A model generated the notes under the pieces. That model was not told the origin of the DNA. It saw only the letters and a program-made list of their open reading frames with translations, and made no database searches. Of a stretch of DNA of 64,000 nucleotides, positions 53,387-62,640 are shown one piece after another (the first letter of the stretch is position 1; every line of letters begins with the position of its first letter). A program made the position numbers and the translations under genes. This stretch comes from CAZHAX01 sp964530325 (lineage in GTDB: Bacteria; Chloroflexota; Anaerolineae; B4-G1), in the NCBI GenBank assembly GCA_964530325.1, contig CAZHAX010000001.1, forward strand, positions 332,070-396,069, written 5' to 3'.

Positions 53387-53829
53387 GCGAACAGCTCCGT
53401 TCCCACGAGCGCGTGGGCCTCGATACCAGCGTCTTCATCTACCACGTCGAGGCCCACGAGAAGTACGTGCCGCTGACGCGGGAGGTCCTGCGGGCGGTCG
53501 AGGGCGGCAGGCCGTTGGCAGTCACGTCAGTGGTGACGCTCATGGAGCTCACCGTCCGTCCCTGGCGGGAGCGCCGGCCCGGCGCAGCGCGAGAATATGA
53601 GGCGCTGCTTGTGCACTTCCCTCATCTTCTGCTGGTGGACGTGACGCGTGACGTCGCCCGTCGTGCAGCGCAGCTGCGAGCGCGGTACGACGTCCGCCCG
53701 GCAGACGCGCTCCAGGCGGCTACCGCACTTGTGCACGGCGCCACGGCGTTCGTCACCAACGACGAGAGGCTGAGCAGGCTGGTGCCGGTGATCGACATTG
53801 TCATGCTGAACGACTTCGCGCTGTCCTAG
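53374..53829 (+). CDS. PIN-domain ribonuclease toxin (VapC-like)
   Basis: 151 residues from a GTG at 53374, within the end of the antitoxin gene; the frame opens further upstream but only as overlap. Acidic catalytic residues are seen in GLDTSVFIYHVE, TSVVTLMELTV and VRPADALQAATAL, with FVTNDERLSRL at the end, as in VapC toxins that cut tRNA or rRNA. The overlapping start and shared operator support a functional pair. Confidence 0.92.
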   Translation: MDGLSEQLRSHERVGLDTSVFIYHVEAHEKYVPLTREVLRAVEGGRPLAVTSVVTLMELTVRPWRERRPGAAREYEALLVHFPHLLLVDVTRDVARRAAQLRARYDVRPADALQAATALVHGATAFVTNDERLSRLVPVIDIVMLNDFALS

Positions 53830-54038
53830 GAGGCGGAGGTACGTGGGGCCCAGGGTTGAGCGTAGCGGCGAGGCACCGCCTCGTCCCCCCACGCGTACGT
53901 AGGGCGGGCTGTCAGCGCGCCTTCCGCTCTGCGGGCTGCGGAAGGAAGGGGCAGCCTGTGGAGGAGGGTCCAGGCATCAGCCGGTGGAGACCCTAAAGGT
54001 CTGGGAGACCTTTAGGGTCTGGCTGCGTTAGTGTCTGC
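53830..54038. repeat. repeat-rich gap with a 15-bp perfect palindrome
   Basis: Bases 53866-53950 hold a decayed copy of the dispersed repeat (TAGGGCGGGCTGTCAGCGCG, TTCCGCTCTGCGGGCTGCGG). Bases 53988-54020 are AGACCCTAAAGGTCT-GGG-AGACCTTTAGGGTCT, a perfect 15-bp inverted repeat ending 18 bases before the argG -35. No T tract follows, so it is not a simple terminator. No gene seen. Confidence 0.75.
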
Positions 54039-54067
54039 TTGACAATCTCCCCTTGGTGTGGTACACT
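54039..54067 (+). promoter_or_regulatory. strong sigma70-type promoter of the arg leader and argGH
   Basis: TTGACA (54039-54044), a 17-base spacer and TACACT (54062-54067). Transcription should start near 54074, 15 bases before the leader peptide ATG. Confidence 0.8.
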
Positions 54068-54088
54068 GCTGCCAACAGCAAGGATAGC

Positions 54089-54154
54089 ATGATGGCAACG
54101 GCGCATCTGCAGGCCCGACGACCGAACGAGGAGCTAGCCTACCTGTCTGGGTAG
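54089..54154 (+). CDS. arg leader peptide (21 residues) with tandem Arg codons
   Basis: ATG ATG ... TAG, 22 codons including stop, with AAGGAT four bases before the first ATG. The peptide is MMATAHLQARRP then NEELAYLSG. Two consecutive rare-type Arg codons (CGA CGA, 54116-54121) lie midway. The last codons before the stop, GTCTGGG (54145-54151), are exactly complementary to CCCAGAC (54189-54195) inside the terminator that follows. This is the arrangement of a ribosome-mediated attenuator: stalling at Arg would free GTCTGGG to block the terminator. Confidence 0.7.
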   Translation: MMATAHLQARRPNEELAYLSG

Positions 54155-54182
54155 AGGCGTTTGGTGGCGCATTCGTTCATCA

Positions 54183-54210
54183 GCCAGCCCCAGACCGGGG
54201 CTGGCTTTTC
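54183..54210 (+). terminator. intrinsic terminator / attenuator upstream of argG
   Basis: GCCAGCCCC-AGACC-GGGGCTGGC, a perfect 9-bp stem, followed by TTTTC. It lies between the leader peptide and argG, 82 bases before the argG ATG, so it must be read through for argG expression. The competing antiterminator pairing is GTCTGGG (54145-54151) with CCCAGAC (54189-54195). Confidence 0.85.
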
Positions 54211-54291
54211 TGTAAGCGCGATGTGGCGCAGCCCGTCGCGCTTTACTCTACCGGTTGGCGGAGACACACCAGGCTGAGCGGGAGACTGACA

Positions 54292-55560
54292 ATGGGGAAG
54301 AAGGGCAAGTTCAAGAAGGTTGTCCTGGCCTACTCGGGAGGCCTGGATACGTCAGTGATCCTGTCCTGGCTCAAGGAGAACTACGGCTGCGAGGTGATCA
54401 CCTTCACCGCCGACCTGGGCCAGGGCGAGGACGAGCTGGACGGGCTCGAGGAGAAGGCGAAGGCGAGCGGGGCCAGCAAGTCCTACGTAGTCGACCTGAA
54501 AGAGGAGTTCCTCACCGACTACGCCTTCCCCACCATGCAGGCCGGGGCGATCTACGAGCGGCTCTACCTGCTGGGCACCTCCTTCGCCCGCCCGGTCACC
54601 GCCAAGCACATGGTGGCCGTGGCCCAGAAGGAGAAGGCGGACGGTGTGGCCCACGGCTGCACCGGCAAGGGTAACGACCAGGTGCGCTTCGAGCTGACGG
54701 TCAAGGCGCTCGATCCCTCGCTTAAGGTGATCGCCCCCTGGCGGGAGTGGGACATCCGCTCCCGTGAGGACGCCATCGACTACGCCGCGGCGCACGGCAT
54801 CCCCGTCCCGGCGACGAAGAAATCGATCTACAGCCGGGACCGGAACATCTGGCACATGAGCCACGAGGGAGGGATCCTCGAGGACCCCTGGAGCGAGCCG
54901 GAAGAGGACATGTTTCTCCTGACCGTCGCCCCTTCCGCCGCGCCGGACGAGCCGCGGTACGTGACGGTCGATTTCGACCAGGGCGTCCCCGTGGCGGTCG
55001 ACGGCAAGAAGCTGGGGCCGGTCAAGCTGCTGACGCTCCTGAACGAGATCGGTGGCTCTCACGGCGTGGGCCGCACCGATCTGGTGGAGAACCGCCTGGT
55101 GGGCATGAAGTCGCGCGGCGTCTACGAGACGCCCGGCGGCACGATTCTCTACACCGCCCATCAAGGGCTGGAGCAGATCTGCCTGGATCGGGACACGCTC
55201 CACTACAAGGAGGTCGTCGCCCACCGCTACGCGGAGCTGGTCTACTTCGGCAAGTGGTTCACTCCCCTGCGGGAGGCGATCTCAGCCTTCGTGGCCCAGA
55301 CGCAGAAGAGGGTCACCGGCACCGCCCGGGTCAAGCTGTTCAAGGGCAGCTGCACCGTCGTCGGCCGCAGGTCGCCCTACAGCCTCTACCGGGAGGATCT
55401 GGCCACGTTCGGCCAGGACGACGTCTACGACCAGAGCGACGCGGAGGGGTTCATCAACCTGTTCGGCCTGCCGCTCAAGGTGCGGGCGCTGGTCGACAGG
55501 GAGCACGGCAAGCCCAAGCCCGCCGCGGGGCCGGACTACGACGAGTTCAAGAGGGACTAG
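54292..55560 (+). CDS. argG: argininosuccinate synthase
   Basis: Joins citrulline and aspartate with ATP in arginine synthesis. 422 residues. The ATP-pyrophosphatase P-loop AYSGGLDTSV opens the protein. The citrulline- and aspartate-binding HGCTGKGNDQVRFE and the DRNIWHMSHEGG stretch are intact. The ATG at 54292 (GGGAG upstream) gives the usual N-terminus; the open frame extends further upstream into the terminator region. argH follows after 18 bases. Expression appears controlled by the upstream attenuator. Confidence 0.97.
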   Translation: MGKKGKFKKVVLAYSGGLDTSVILSWLKENYGCEVITFTADLGQGEDELDGLEEKAKASGASKSYVVDLKEEFLTDYAFPTMQAGAIYERLYLLGTSFARPVTAKHMVAVAQKEKADGVAHGCTGKGNDQVRFELTVKALDPSLKVIAPWREWDIRSREDAIDYAAAHGIPVPATKKSIYSRDRNIWHMSHEGGILEDPWSEPEEDMFLLTVAPSAAPDEPRYVTVDFDQGVPVAVDGKKLGPVKLLTLLNEIGGSHGVGRTDLVENRLVGMKSRGVYETPGGTILYTAHQGLEQICLDRDTLHYKEVVAHRYAELVYFGKWFTPLREAISAFVAQTQKRVTGTARVKLFKGSCTVVGRRSPYSLYREDLATFGQDDVYDQSDAEGFINLFGLPLKVRALVDREHGKPKPAAGPDYDEFKRD

Positions 55561-55578
55561 GTCAGCAGGGATCAGGCG

Positions 55579-56949
<1,371 letters not shown>

Positions 56950-57209
56950 CCGCTGAGACTGCGGAGAACGCAGAGCGCCGGCAGCCAGCGTTTCATCTCT
57001 GGCCTGGTCCGCAGCCTGCGCAGCAGGGTTCTGCTGTGAGCCGTGGGGTTCAGCCCACGGCTAACACGGGGGAATTGCCCGGCGCAGGGCGCAGAGTCCT
57101 CTTGGACGACGGGCGGCGCTTCGGCGGGCGCTTCTTGGCATGGTCTCTCCGTTCTCTGCGGTAGAATTCCGTTCGGCAGTACGCATATCAACTTAGGAGG
57201 CTGTACGAA
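56950..57209. other. 260-base gap between argH and lysW with one palindromic repeat
   Basis: No gene seen. 57039-57062 is AGCCGTGGG...CCCACGGCT, a close copy of the repeat at 52842. A TAGAAT -10-like hexamer is at 57162-57167, but the nearest -35-like TTGGCA (57135-57140) is 21 bases away, too far for a normal promoter. The strong AGGAGG of lysW is at 57195-57200. Confidence 0.5.
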
Positions 57210-57374
57210 ATGGCGAAGTGTCCGGAGTGTGAAGGCGAGCTCGATCTGGCTGACGACGTCGAAGTAGGTGAGATCGTGGTCTGCGCCGACTGCGGGGCAG
57301 AGCTCGAGGTAGTGGGAAGCGATCCCATTGCTCTGGAGCTGGCCCCCGAGGTCGAGGAGGACTGGGGGGAGTAG
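57210..57374 (+). CDS. lysW: amino-group carrier protein LysW
   Basis: 54 residues, normal length. Two CxxC pairs (Cys4/Cys7 and Cys25/Cys28) form the zinc site. The invariant C-terminus EDWGE provides the terminal Glu whose gamma-carboxyl carries alpha-aminoadipate (lysine) or glutamate (arginine) through the pathway. The acidic body gives an electrostatic handle for LysX, Z, Y, J and K. lysX begins three bases after its stop. Confidence 0.96.
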   Translation: MAKCPECEGELDLADDVEVGEIVVCADCGAELEVVGSDPIALELAPEVEEDWGE

Positions 57375-57377
57375 CCG

Positions 57378-58229
57378 GTGAAGATCGGCCTGTTCTGCTC
57401 ACGCGTACGCGTTGAGGAGAAGCAGCTCCTCAAGGAGCTGGAGGAGCGCGGTGTAGACTTCGAACGCGTCGATACACGCGAGGTCAACTTCGACCTGGCG
57501 GGCGCTCAGTTCAGCCAGTACGACGCGGTGCTGGTGCGCTGCTTGAGCCACTCGCGGGCCTACTACCTGGCCCGCTGGCTGGACAAGGTGGGCGTGCCGG
57601 CCGTCAGTCCGTTCCAGGTGATTGCCACCTGCGGAGACAAGATCCTGACCAGTATCGCCCTGCAGGAGGCGGGCGTGCCCATACCCCGCAACGTAATCGC
57701 CTTCACGCCGGAGGCGGCGCTGGAGGCGATCGAGGAGATGGGCTATCCTGTGGTCCTGAAGCCACCGTTCGGCTCCTGGGGCCGGCTGCTGGCCAGGGTC
57801 AACGACCGCGATGCGGCGGAGGCGCTGCTCGAGCACAAGACCACACTGGGCGGCTTCATCCACGGCATCTTCTACATCCAGGAGTACGTCGACAAGCCCG
57901 GCCGCGATATCCGGGCCATGGTGGCAGGCGACGAGCTGGTCTACGCCATCTACAGGATCGCCGAGCACTGGATCACGAACACCGCCCGCGGAGGGAGAGC
58001 AGAGATCTGCCCGCCAACCCCCGAGCTGGTGGACACCTGCCTGTCCGCTGCGAAGGCGGTCGGTGGAGGCGTCGTGGCCATCGACCTGTTCGAGACGAAG
58101 GACGGCCGGCTGCTGGTCAACGAGGTCAACCACACGCCCGAGTTCCACGCCTCGGTGCAGGTCGTCGGTATCGATATCCCGGGCAAGATCATCGACTACG
58201 TGCTGCGGGTGGCGGAGGAGGGTAGATGA
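57378..58229 (+). CDS. lysX: LysW-alpha-aminoadipate (or glutamate) ligase LysX
   Basis: ATP-grasp enzyme that joins the amino group of alpha-aminoadipate, and possibly glutamate, to the C-terminal Glu of LysW. 283 residues. RimK-like fold with VLKPPFGSWGRLL as the nucleotide-binding loop, the substrate-recognition motif WITNTARGGRA and the metal-binding EVNHTPEF. GTG start. The last four bases overlap lysY. LysX and ArgX differ by few residues, so substrate choice is uncertain. Confidence 0.94.
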   Translation: MKIGLFCSRVRVEEKQLLKELEERGVDFERVDTREVNFDLAGAQFSQYDAVLVRCLSHSRAYYLARWLDKVGVPAVSPFQVIATCGDKILTSIALQEAGVPIPRNVIAFTPEAALEAIEEMGYPVVLKPPFGSWGRLLARVNDRDAAEALLEHKTTLGGFIHGIFYIQEYVDKPGRDIRAMVAGDELVYAIYRIAEHWITNTARGGRAEICPPTPELVDTCLSAAKAVGGGVVAIDLFETKDGRLLVNEVNHTPEFHASVQVVGIDIPGKIIDYVLRVAEEGR

Positions 58230-59263
58230 TACGCGCTGCAATAGCGGGCGCATCCGGCTACGCCGGCGGGGAGCTGCTGAGGCTCCTGCTGGGTCACCCG
58301 GAGGTCGAGGTCACCCAGATCACCTCGGAGAGGAACGCCGGGCAGTATGCCCACTTCATTCACCCCAACCTGCGGGGGCATACGGACCTGCGCTTCACCA
58401 GCCTGAAGGAGCTCGAGCCCTGCGACCTTCTCTTTCCTGCTCTTCCTCACGGCCAGGTGATGGGGCGCATCGAGGAGTGGGCGCAGAAGGCGGAGCGGGT
58501 GATCGATCTCTCGGCCGACTTCCGCCTGCGCAATCCAGCCGACTACGACCGTTGGTACGGGCACAAGCACTCCGCGCCGGAGTGGCTGAGCAAGTTCGTG
58601 TACGGGTTGCCGGAGCTGCATCGGGACGAGATCGCCAAGGCTAAGTACGTGAGCGGCGTCGGCTGCAACGCGTCGGTCACGATACTTGGCCTGTGGCCGC
58701 TCATCCGCAGCGGGCTGGTGCGGGAGACGGTGGTGGAGGTCAAGGTGGGCTCGTCTGAAGGAGGCAACAAGGAGAGCCCGTACTCCCACCACCCGGAGCG
58801 CGCCGGGGTGGTGCGGACCTACATGCCGCAGGGCCACCGCCACATCGCTGAGATCATCCAGGAGCTGGCTCTCGATCCCCAGGAGCCGAGATTTCACTTC
58901 TCGATAACGTCCGTAGGCACCGTGCGCGGAGCCACAGCCACCTGCCACTGCCTGCTCAAGGACGACCTGGACGAGAAGGAGGCCTGGAGGCTGTACCGCG
59001 AGGACTACGACGACGAGCCTTTCGTCAGGTTCGTGCGGGCCAAGCGGGGCGTATTCCGCTACCCGGAGGCGAAGCTGCTGAGCGGCTCGAACCACGTCGA
59101 CATCGGCTTCGAGGCGGACCCGGGCAACAAGCGGCTGATCGTCATCTCCGCCATCGACAACCTGATGAAGGGTGCGGCGGGCAGCGCCGTGCAGTCGATG
59201 AACGTGATGTATGGCTGGCCGGAGAGAACCGGGCTGGAGTTCCCGGGACTGCACCCGATCTGA
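58226..59263 (+). CDS. lysY: LysW-aminoadipyl-phosphate reductase LysY (ArgC-like)
   Basis: NADPH-dependent reduction of the LysW-bound acyl phosphate to the semialdehyde. 345 residues. GASGYAGGELLRLL is the nucleotide motif, and VGCNASVT holds the catalytic Cys (about residue 150). HPERAGVVRTYMPQGHRH contains the catalytic His region of ArgC-type enzymes. ATGA overlap with lysX. May serve both arginine and lysine synthesis. Confidence 0.94.
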   Translation: MIRAAIAGASGYAGGELLRLLLGHPEVEVTQITSERNAGQYAHFIHPNLRGHTDLRFTSLKELEPCDLLFPALPHGQVMGRIEEWAQKAERVIDLSADFRLRNPADYDRWYGHKHSAPEWLSKFVYGLPELHRDEIAKAKYVSGVGCNASVTILGLWPLIRSGLVRETVVEVKVGSSEGGNKESPYSHHPERAGVVRTYMPQGHRHIAEIIQELALDPQEPRFHFSITSVGTVRGATATCHCLLKDDLDEKEAWRLYREDYDDEPFVRFVRAKRGVFRYPEAKLLSGSNHVDIGFEADPGNKRLIVISAIDNLMKGAAGSAVQSMNVMYGWPERTGLEFPGLHPI

Positions 59264-59276
59264 GGCGGGTAGAGAC

Positions 59277-60083
59277 ATGATCGTCGTCAAAGCCGGCGGT
59301 GGTGAAGGGCTAGACATGAGCGCAGTGGTGGCGGACGTGGCTGCGCTGGTCAAGGAAGGCGAGCAGGTCGTGCTAGTGCACGGCGGCTCCCACGAGACGA
59401 CCATAATCTCCGAGAAGCTGGGCCATCCGCCCCGCTTCGTCACTTCCGTATCCGGCCACTCCAGCCGCTACACGGACCGGGACACGCTGGAGATCTTCCT
59501 GATGGTCACCGCGGGGCGCATCAACAAGCTGGTGGTCGAGCAGCTGCAGCAGCTGGGCGTCAATGCGGTGGGGCTGTCCGGCCTCGACGGCCGGCTGATG
59601 GAGGGCCAGCGTAAGTCGTCGCTGCGCATAGTGGAAGATGGCAAGCGCAAGGTGCTGCACGGCGAGTACAGCGGCAAGATCGAGCGAATCAACGGCAGCC
59701 TGCTGCGCACGCTGCTGGACGCGGGCTACACGCCTGTCATTGCCCCGGTGGCGATCAGCTACGAGGGCGAGGGGCTCAACGTGGATGGCGACCGCGCGGC
59801 AGCGGCCATCGGCGCGGCTCTGGATGCGGACAAGGTGATCATCCTGACGAACGTCCCCGGTGTCCTGCGGGATGTGGACGACGAGACCTCTGTCATTGGC
59901 CAGGTGGCCCAGGGGAAAGCGGAGGAGGTGCTTGAGCAGTATGCGGAGGGGAGGATGAAGAGGAAGGTCCTGGGGGCAATTGAGGCGCTGACCGAGGGCG
60001 TGGGCCAGGTGATAATCGCTGACGGACGGGCGGAGCAGCCCGTGCGGCGTGCTCTGGCCGGCGAGGGTACAATCATTGGGTAG
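59277..60083 (+). CDS. lysZ: LysW-aminoadipate kinase LysZ (ArgB-like)
   Basis: Phosphorylates the side-chain carboxylate of the LysW-bound substrate. 268 residues from the ATG at 59277; the frame is open into lysY, but this start gives the family N-terminus MIVVKAGGG. Amino-acid-kinase features are HGGSHETT, GLSGLDGRL, LNVDGDRAAAAIG and MKRKVLGAIEAL. RYTDRDTLEIF is typical of LysZ rather than ArgB. Confidence 0.95.
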   Translation: MIVVKAGGGEGLDMSAVVADVAALVKEGEQVVLVHGGSHETTIISEKLGHPPRFVTSVSGHSSRYTDRDTLEIFLMVTAGRINKLVVEQLQQLGVNAVGLSGLDGRLMEGQRKSSLRIVEDGKRKVLHGEYSGKIERINGSLLRTLLDAGYTPVIAPVAISYEGEGLNVDGDRAAAAIGAALDADKVIILTNVPGVLRDVDDETSVIGQVAQGKAEEVLEQYAEGRMKRKVLGAIEALTEGVGQVIIADGRAEQPVRRALAGEGTIIG

Positions 60084-60223
60084 GGTGACCAGCTGGCCCG
60101 CTGGCAGCGATCAGCTGGGAGGGTGGAATCCGGCGAGATTGCCGCAGCCGAGAGGGTGGCAGCGGCGGTAGTAGCAGGCAGTCGGGATCTGGCGACCCCG
60201 ACCACACTGAGGGAGTGGACAAG

Positions 60224-61420
60224 ATGGCGAAGAAGAAGCAGAAGGAGTCCGGCGACGGGAACGGATACCTGCAGGAGATGTTGGTGGGGAAGGTCGAGGG
60301 GCCAGTCTATCTGGACGATACGACGCTGCGAGACGGCGAGCAGACCGCCGGCGTTGTCTTTGCCAATGAGGAGAAGGTGAATATCGCCAGGATGCTGGCC
60401 AAGATCGGCGTGCACCAGATCGAGGCCGGCGTGCCGGCGATGGGCGGCGATGAGAAAGAGGCGATCAAGGAGATCGTCAGCCTGGGCTTGGATACGAGCA
60501 TTCTGGGCTGGAACCGGGCCGTGGTCGACGACGTAAAGCACTCGCTCGACTGCGGCGTCGATGCGGTGGCTCTCTCGATCTCCTCTTCCGACATCCATAT
60601 CGAGCACAAACTGCAGAAGGACAGGCAGTGGGTGCTTGATTCGGTGAAGACCGCGACCGAATTCGCGAAGAGCAAAGACCTGTACGTGTCTGTCAACGCC
60701 GAGGACTCGTCCAGGGCGGATCCGGAGTTCCTCGTCGAGTTCGCCCGGGTGGCGAAGGAATCGGGGGCGGACCGGCTGCGCTACTGCGATACGGTGGGCA
60801 TTCTGGACCCGTTCCAGACCTACGAGCGTGTGAAGATGGTCATGGGCGAGGTCGACATACCGATCGAGATGCATACCCACAACGACTTCGGAATGGCGAC
60901 GGCGAACGCCATCGCCGGCCTCAAGGCGGGAGCGACGTACGTCAACACCACCGTCAACGGCCTGGGAGAGAGGGCGGGCAACGCGTCGATGGAGGAGTTG
61001 GTCATGGCCCTGCAGTACTCTGAGGGCGTCAATCTGGGGATCCGTACTTCCCTGTTCCGCCAGCTCTCCGAGTACGTTGCCCTGGCCTCGGGCCGCCCTC
61101 TCCCCGCCTGGAAGACGATCGTCGGCAGCGGGCTGTTCGTCTACGAGTCGGAGGATCGGGCCAGCGGTGCCGTGCGCGATCCGGCTACGCACGAGGTGTT
61201 TCTGCCCGGCGAGGTCGGTCTCATGCGCCGCTTCAACGTGGGCAAGTACTCAGGCCCGAGTGTGATCAGGCAGAAGCTGCGGGAGTACGGGTACCACCCC
61301 TCTGAGGAGGAGGTGCGGAGGCTGGCTCCGGTTCTGCGCACTCGGTCAATCGCGCTGAAGCGTTCCTTGTTCGACAACGAAGTCGTGGAGGAGTACACCG
61401 CACTGCAGGAGAGGAGGTAG
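60224..61420 (+). CDS. homocitrate-synthase-like protein with altered lid motif
   Basis: 398 residues from the ATG at 60224 (GGGAG at 60210-60214); a GTG three codons earlier is possible. The TIM-barrel half is canonical: DDTTLRDGEQTAG, HTHNDFGMATANA (metal His pair) and NGLGERAGNAS. The C-terminal subdomain is not. The HESGIH motif of NifV/LysS is YESEDR and GKHSG is GKYSG, so both motif histidines are gone. Either the substrate has changed or it needs its neighbour, an intact paralogue six bases downstream. Confidence 0.85.
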   Translation: MAKKKQKESGDGNGYLQEMLVGKVEGPVYLDDTTLRDGEQTAGVVFANEEKVNIARMLAKIGVHQIEAGVPAMGGDEKEAIKEIVSLGLDTSILGWNRAVVDDVKHSLDCGVDAVALSISSSDIHIEHKLQKDRQWVLDSVKTATEFAKSKDLYVSVNAEDSSRADPEFLVEFARVAKESGADRLRYCDTVGILDPFQTYERVKMVMGEVDIPIEMHTHNDFGMATANAIAGLKAGATYVNTTVNGLGERAGNASMEELVMALQYSEGVNLGIRTSLFRQLSEYVALASGRPLPAWKTIVGSGLFVYESEDRASGAVRDPATHEVFLPGEVGLMRRFNVGKYSGPSVIRQKLREYGYHPSEEEVRRLAPVLRTRSIALKRSLFDNEVVEEYTALQERR

Positions 61421-61426
61421 GACCAC

Positions 61427-62620
61427 ATGGGCGAGAACCGCGATATCCGCTTCACTGACGTGACGCTTCGGGATGGCGAACAGGCCGTCGGCGTGATCTT
61501 TACCCGGCGCGAGAAGCGGCAGATAGCCAGCCTCCTTGCTGCCATCGGCGTGACGACGGTGGAGGCTGGGTTCCCGGCACTGGGCGCGGAGGAGAAAGCC
61601 TGCGTCCGGGCAGTGGTTGATGCAGACCTGAAGGTGCGCCAGAACGGCCAGGCGGGGGAACCTCTCGAGGTGTATGCCTTCGCCCGTGCCAGGCGCGAGG
61701 ACGTGATGGACGCCGCCGAGTGCGGCGTTCATGGGATCGTGCTCTCTATCGCGTCCTCGGACATTCTGATTGAGCGCCGGTTCCAGCGTACGCGCCAATG
61801 GGTGCTGGAGCAGGTCCAGGAGGCGGCGGACGAGGCCGTGAGCCGCGGGCTGGCCTTCACCCTGGCTGCGGAGGACGCAGCGAGGGCCGACCTCGGCTTC
61901 CTGGGTGAGTTCTTCGGCCTTGGTGAGAGCCTCGGAGCACGCATGGTGCGCTACTCGGACTCGCTGGGGACGGACAGCCCTTTCACCACGTACGCCCGCG
62001 TGCACGAGCTGGTCGGCCAGCTGTCTGTGCCGGTGGAGATGCACGCGCTCAACGACTTCGGCATGGCCACGGGAAACGTGCTGGCGGGTATACGCGCCGG
62101 AGCGAGCTCCGTTGCCGCTTCTATCGGCGGGCTGGGGGAGCGGGCGGGGAATTCGCCGCTTGAGGAGGTCGTCATGGCCCTCAAGCACCTGGAGGGTATG
62201 GACCTGCCTATCGACACCACCCGCTTCAGGGAGGTGGCGGAGTACGTGGCCGGCGCCAGCCAGCGGGCTATCCCGATCTGGAAGGCGATAATCGGCACGA
62301 ATGTCTTCGCCCACGAGTCCGGCATACACGCGGACGGCATCCTGAAGAATCCCGAGAACTACGAGGCCTTCCGCCCCGAGTCCGTGGGGCTGGAGCGGCA
62401 GATGGTGATCGGCAAGCACTCCGGCTCGAAGGCCCTGATCCACAAGTTCAAGAACGAGTTCGGGGTTGAGCTGGACGGGGAGACGGCGAGTCAGCTTCTG
62501 GAGCGCGTGCGGTCTGCCGCCGTCGAGCTTAAGCGACCCCTGTTCGATAAGGAGCTGATGCTCATCTACGGGGAGCTCACTGGCCAGGTCAAAGACTGGG
62601 AGCACGAGCCCTGGAAGTAG
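61427..62620 (+). CDS. homocitrate synthase (NifV/LysS-like)
   Basis: Condenses acetyl-CoA with 2-oxoglutarate, the entry to the alpha-aminoadipate route to lysine. 397 residues. All signature motifs are intact: RDGEQAVGVIF, MHALNDFGMATGN, GGLGERAGN, HESGIHADG and GKHSG. AGGAGG nine bases before the ATG. Metal ligation here uses 'HALND', like NifV proteins. Located in the lysW cluster, so a lysine role is more likely than nitrogenase cofactor synthesis; no nif genes are present. Confidence 0.9.
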   Translation: MGENRDIRFTDVTLRDGEQAVGVIFTRREKRQIASLLAAIGVTTVEAGFPALGAEEKACVRAVVDADLKVRQNGQAGEPLEVYAFARARREDVMDAAECGVHGIVLSIASSDILIERRFQRTRQWVLEQVQEAADEAVSRGLAFTLAAEDAARADLGFLGEFFGLGESLGARMVRYSDSLGTDSPFTTYARVHELVGQLSVPVEMHALNDFGMATGNVLAGIRAGASSVAASIGGLGERAGNSPLEEVVMALKHLEGMDLPIDTTRFREVAEYVAGASQRAIPIWKAIIGTNVFAHESGIHADGILKNPENYEAFRPESVGLERQMVIGKHSGSKALIHKFKNEFGVELDGETASQLLERVRSAAVELKRPLFDKELMLIYGELTGQVKDWEHEPWK

Positions 62621-62640
62621 CGGGGCCTCGCCGAAGAGCA

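Noticed and set aside
54150..54215. T-box riboswitch upstream of argG (TTTGGTGGCGCATTCG resembles a T-box core)
   Set aside because: No full T-box AGGGTGGNACCGCG sequence, no specifier stem, and the leader is too short. The leader peptide with Arg codons explains the terminator better.
57135..57167. Promoter of lysW (TTGGCA and TAGAAT)
   Set aside because: The spacer would be 21 bases, outside the normal range; read-through from argGH or a promoter I cannot recognise is as likely.
61427..62620. nifV (nitrogenase cofactor) assignment for the homocitrate synthase
   Set aside because: No nif genes in the window, while lysW, X, Y, Z and lysJ surround it; lysine synthesis is the simpler reading.
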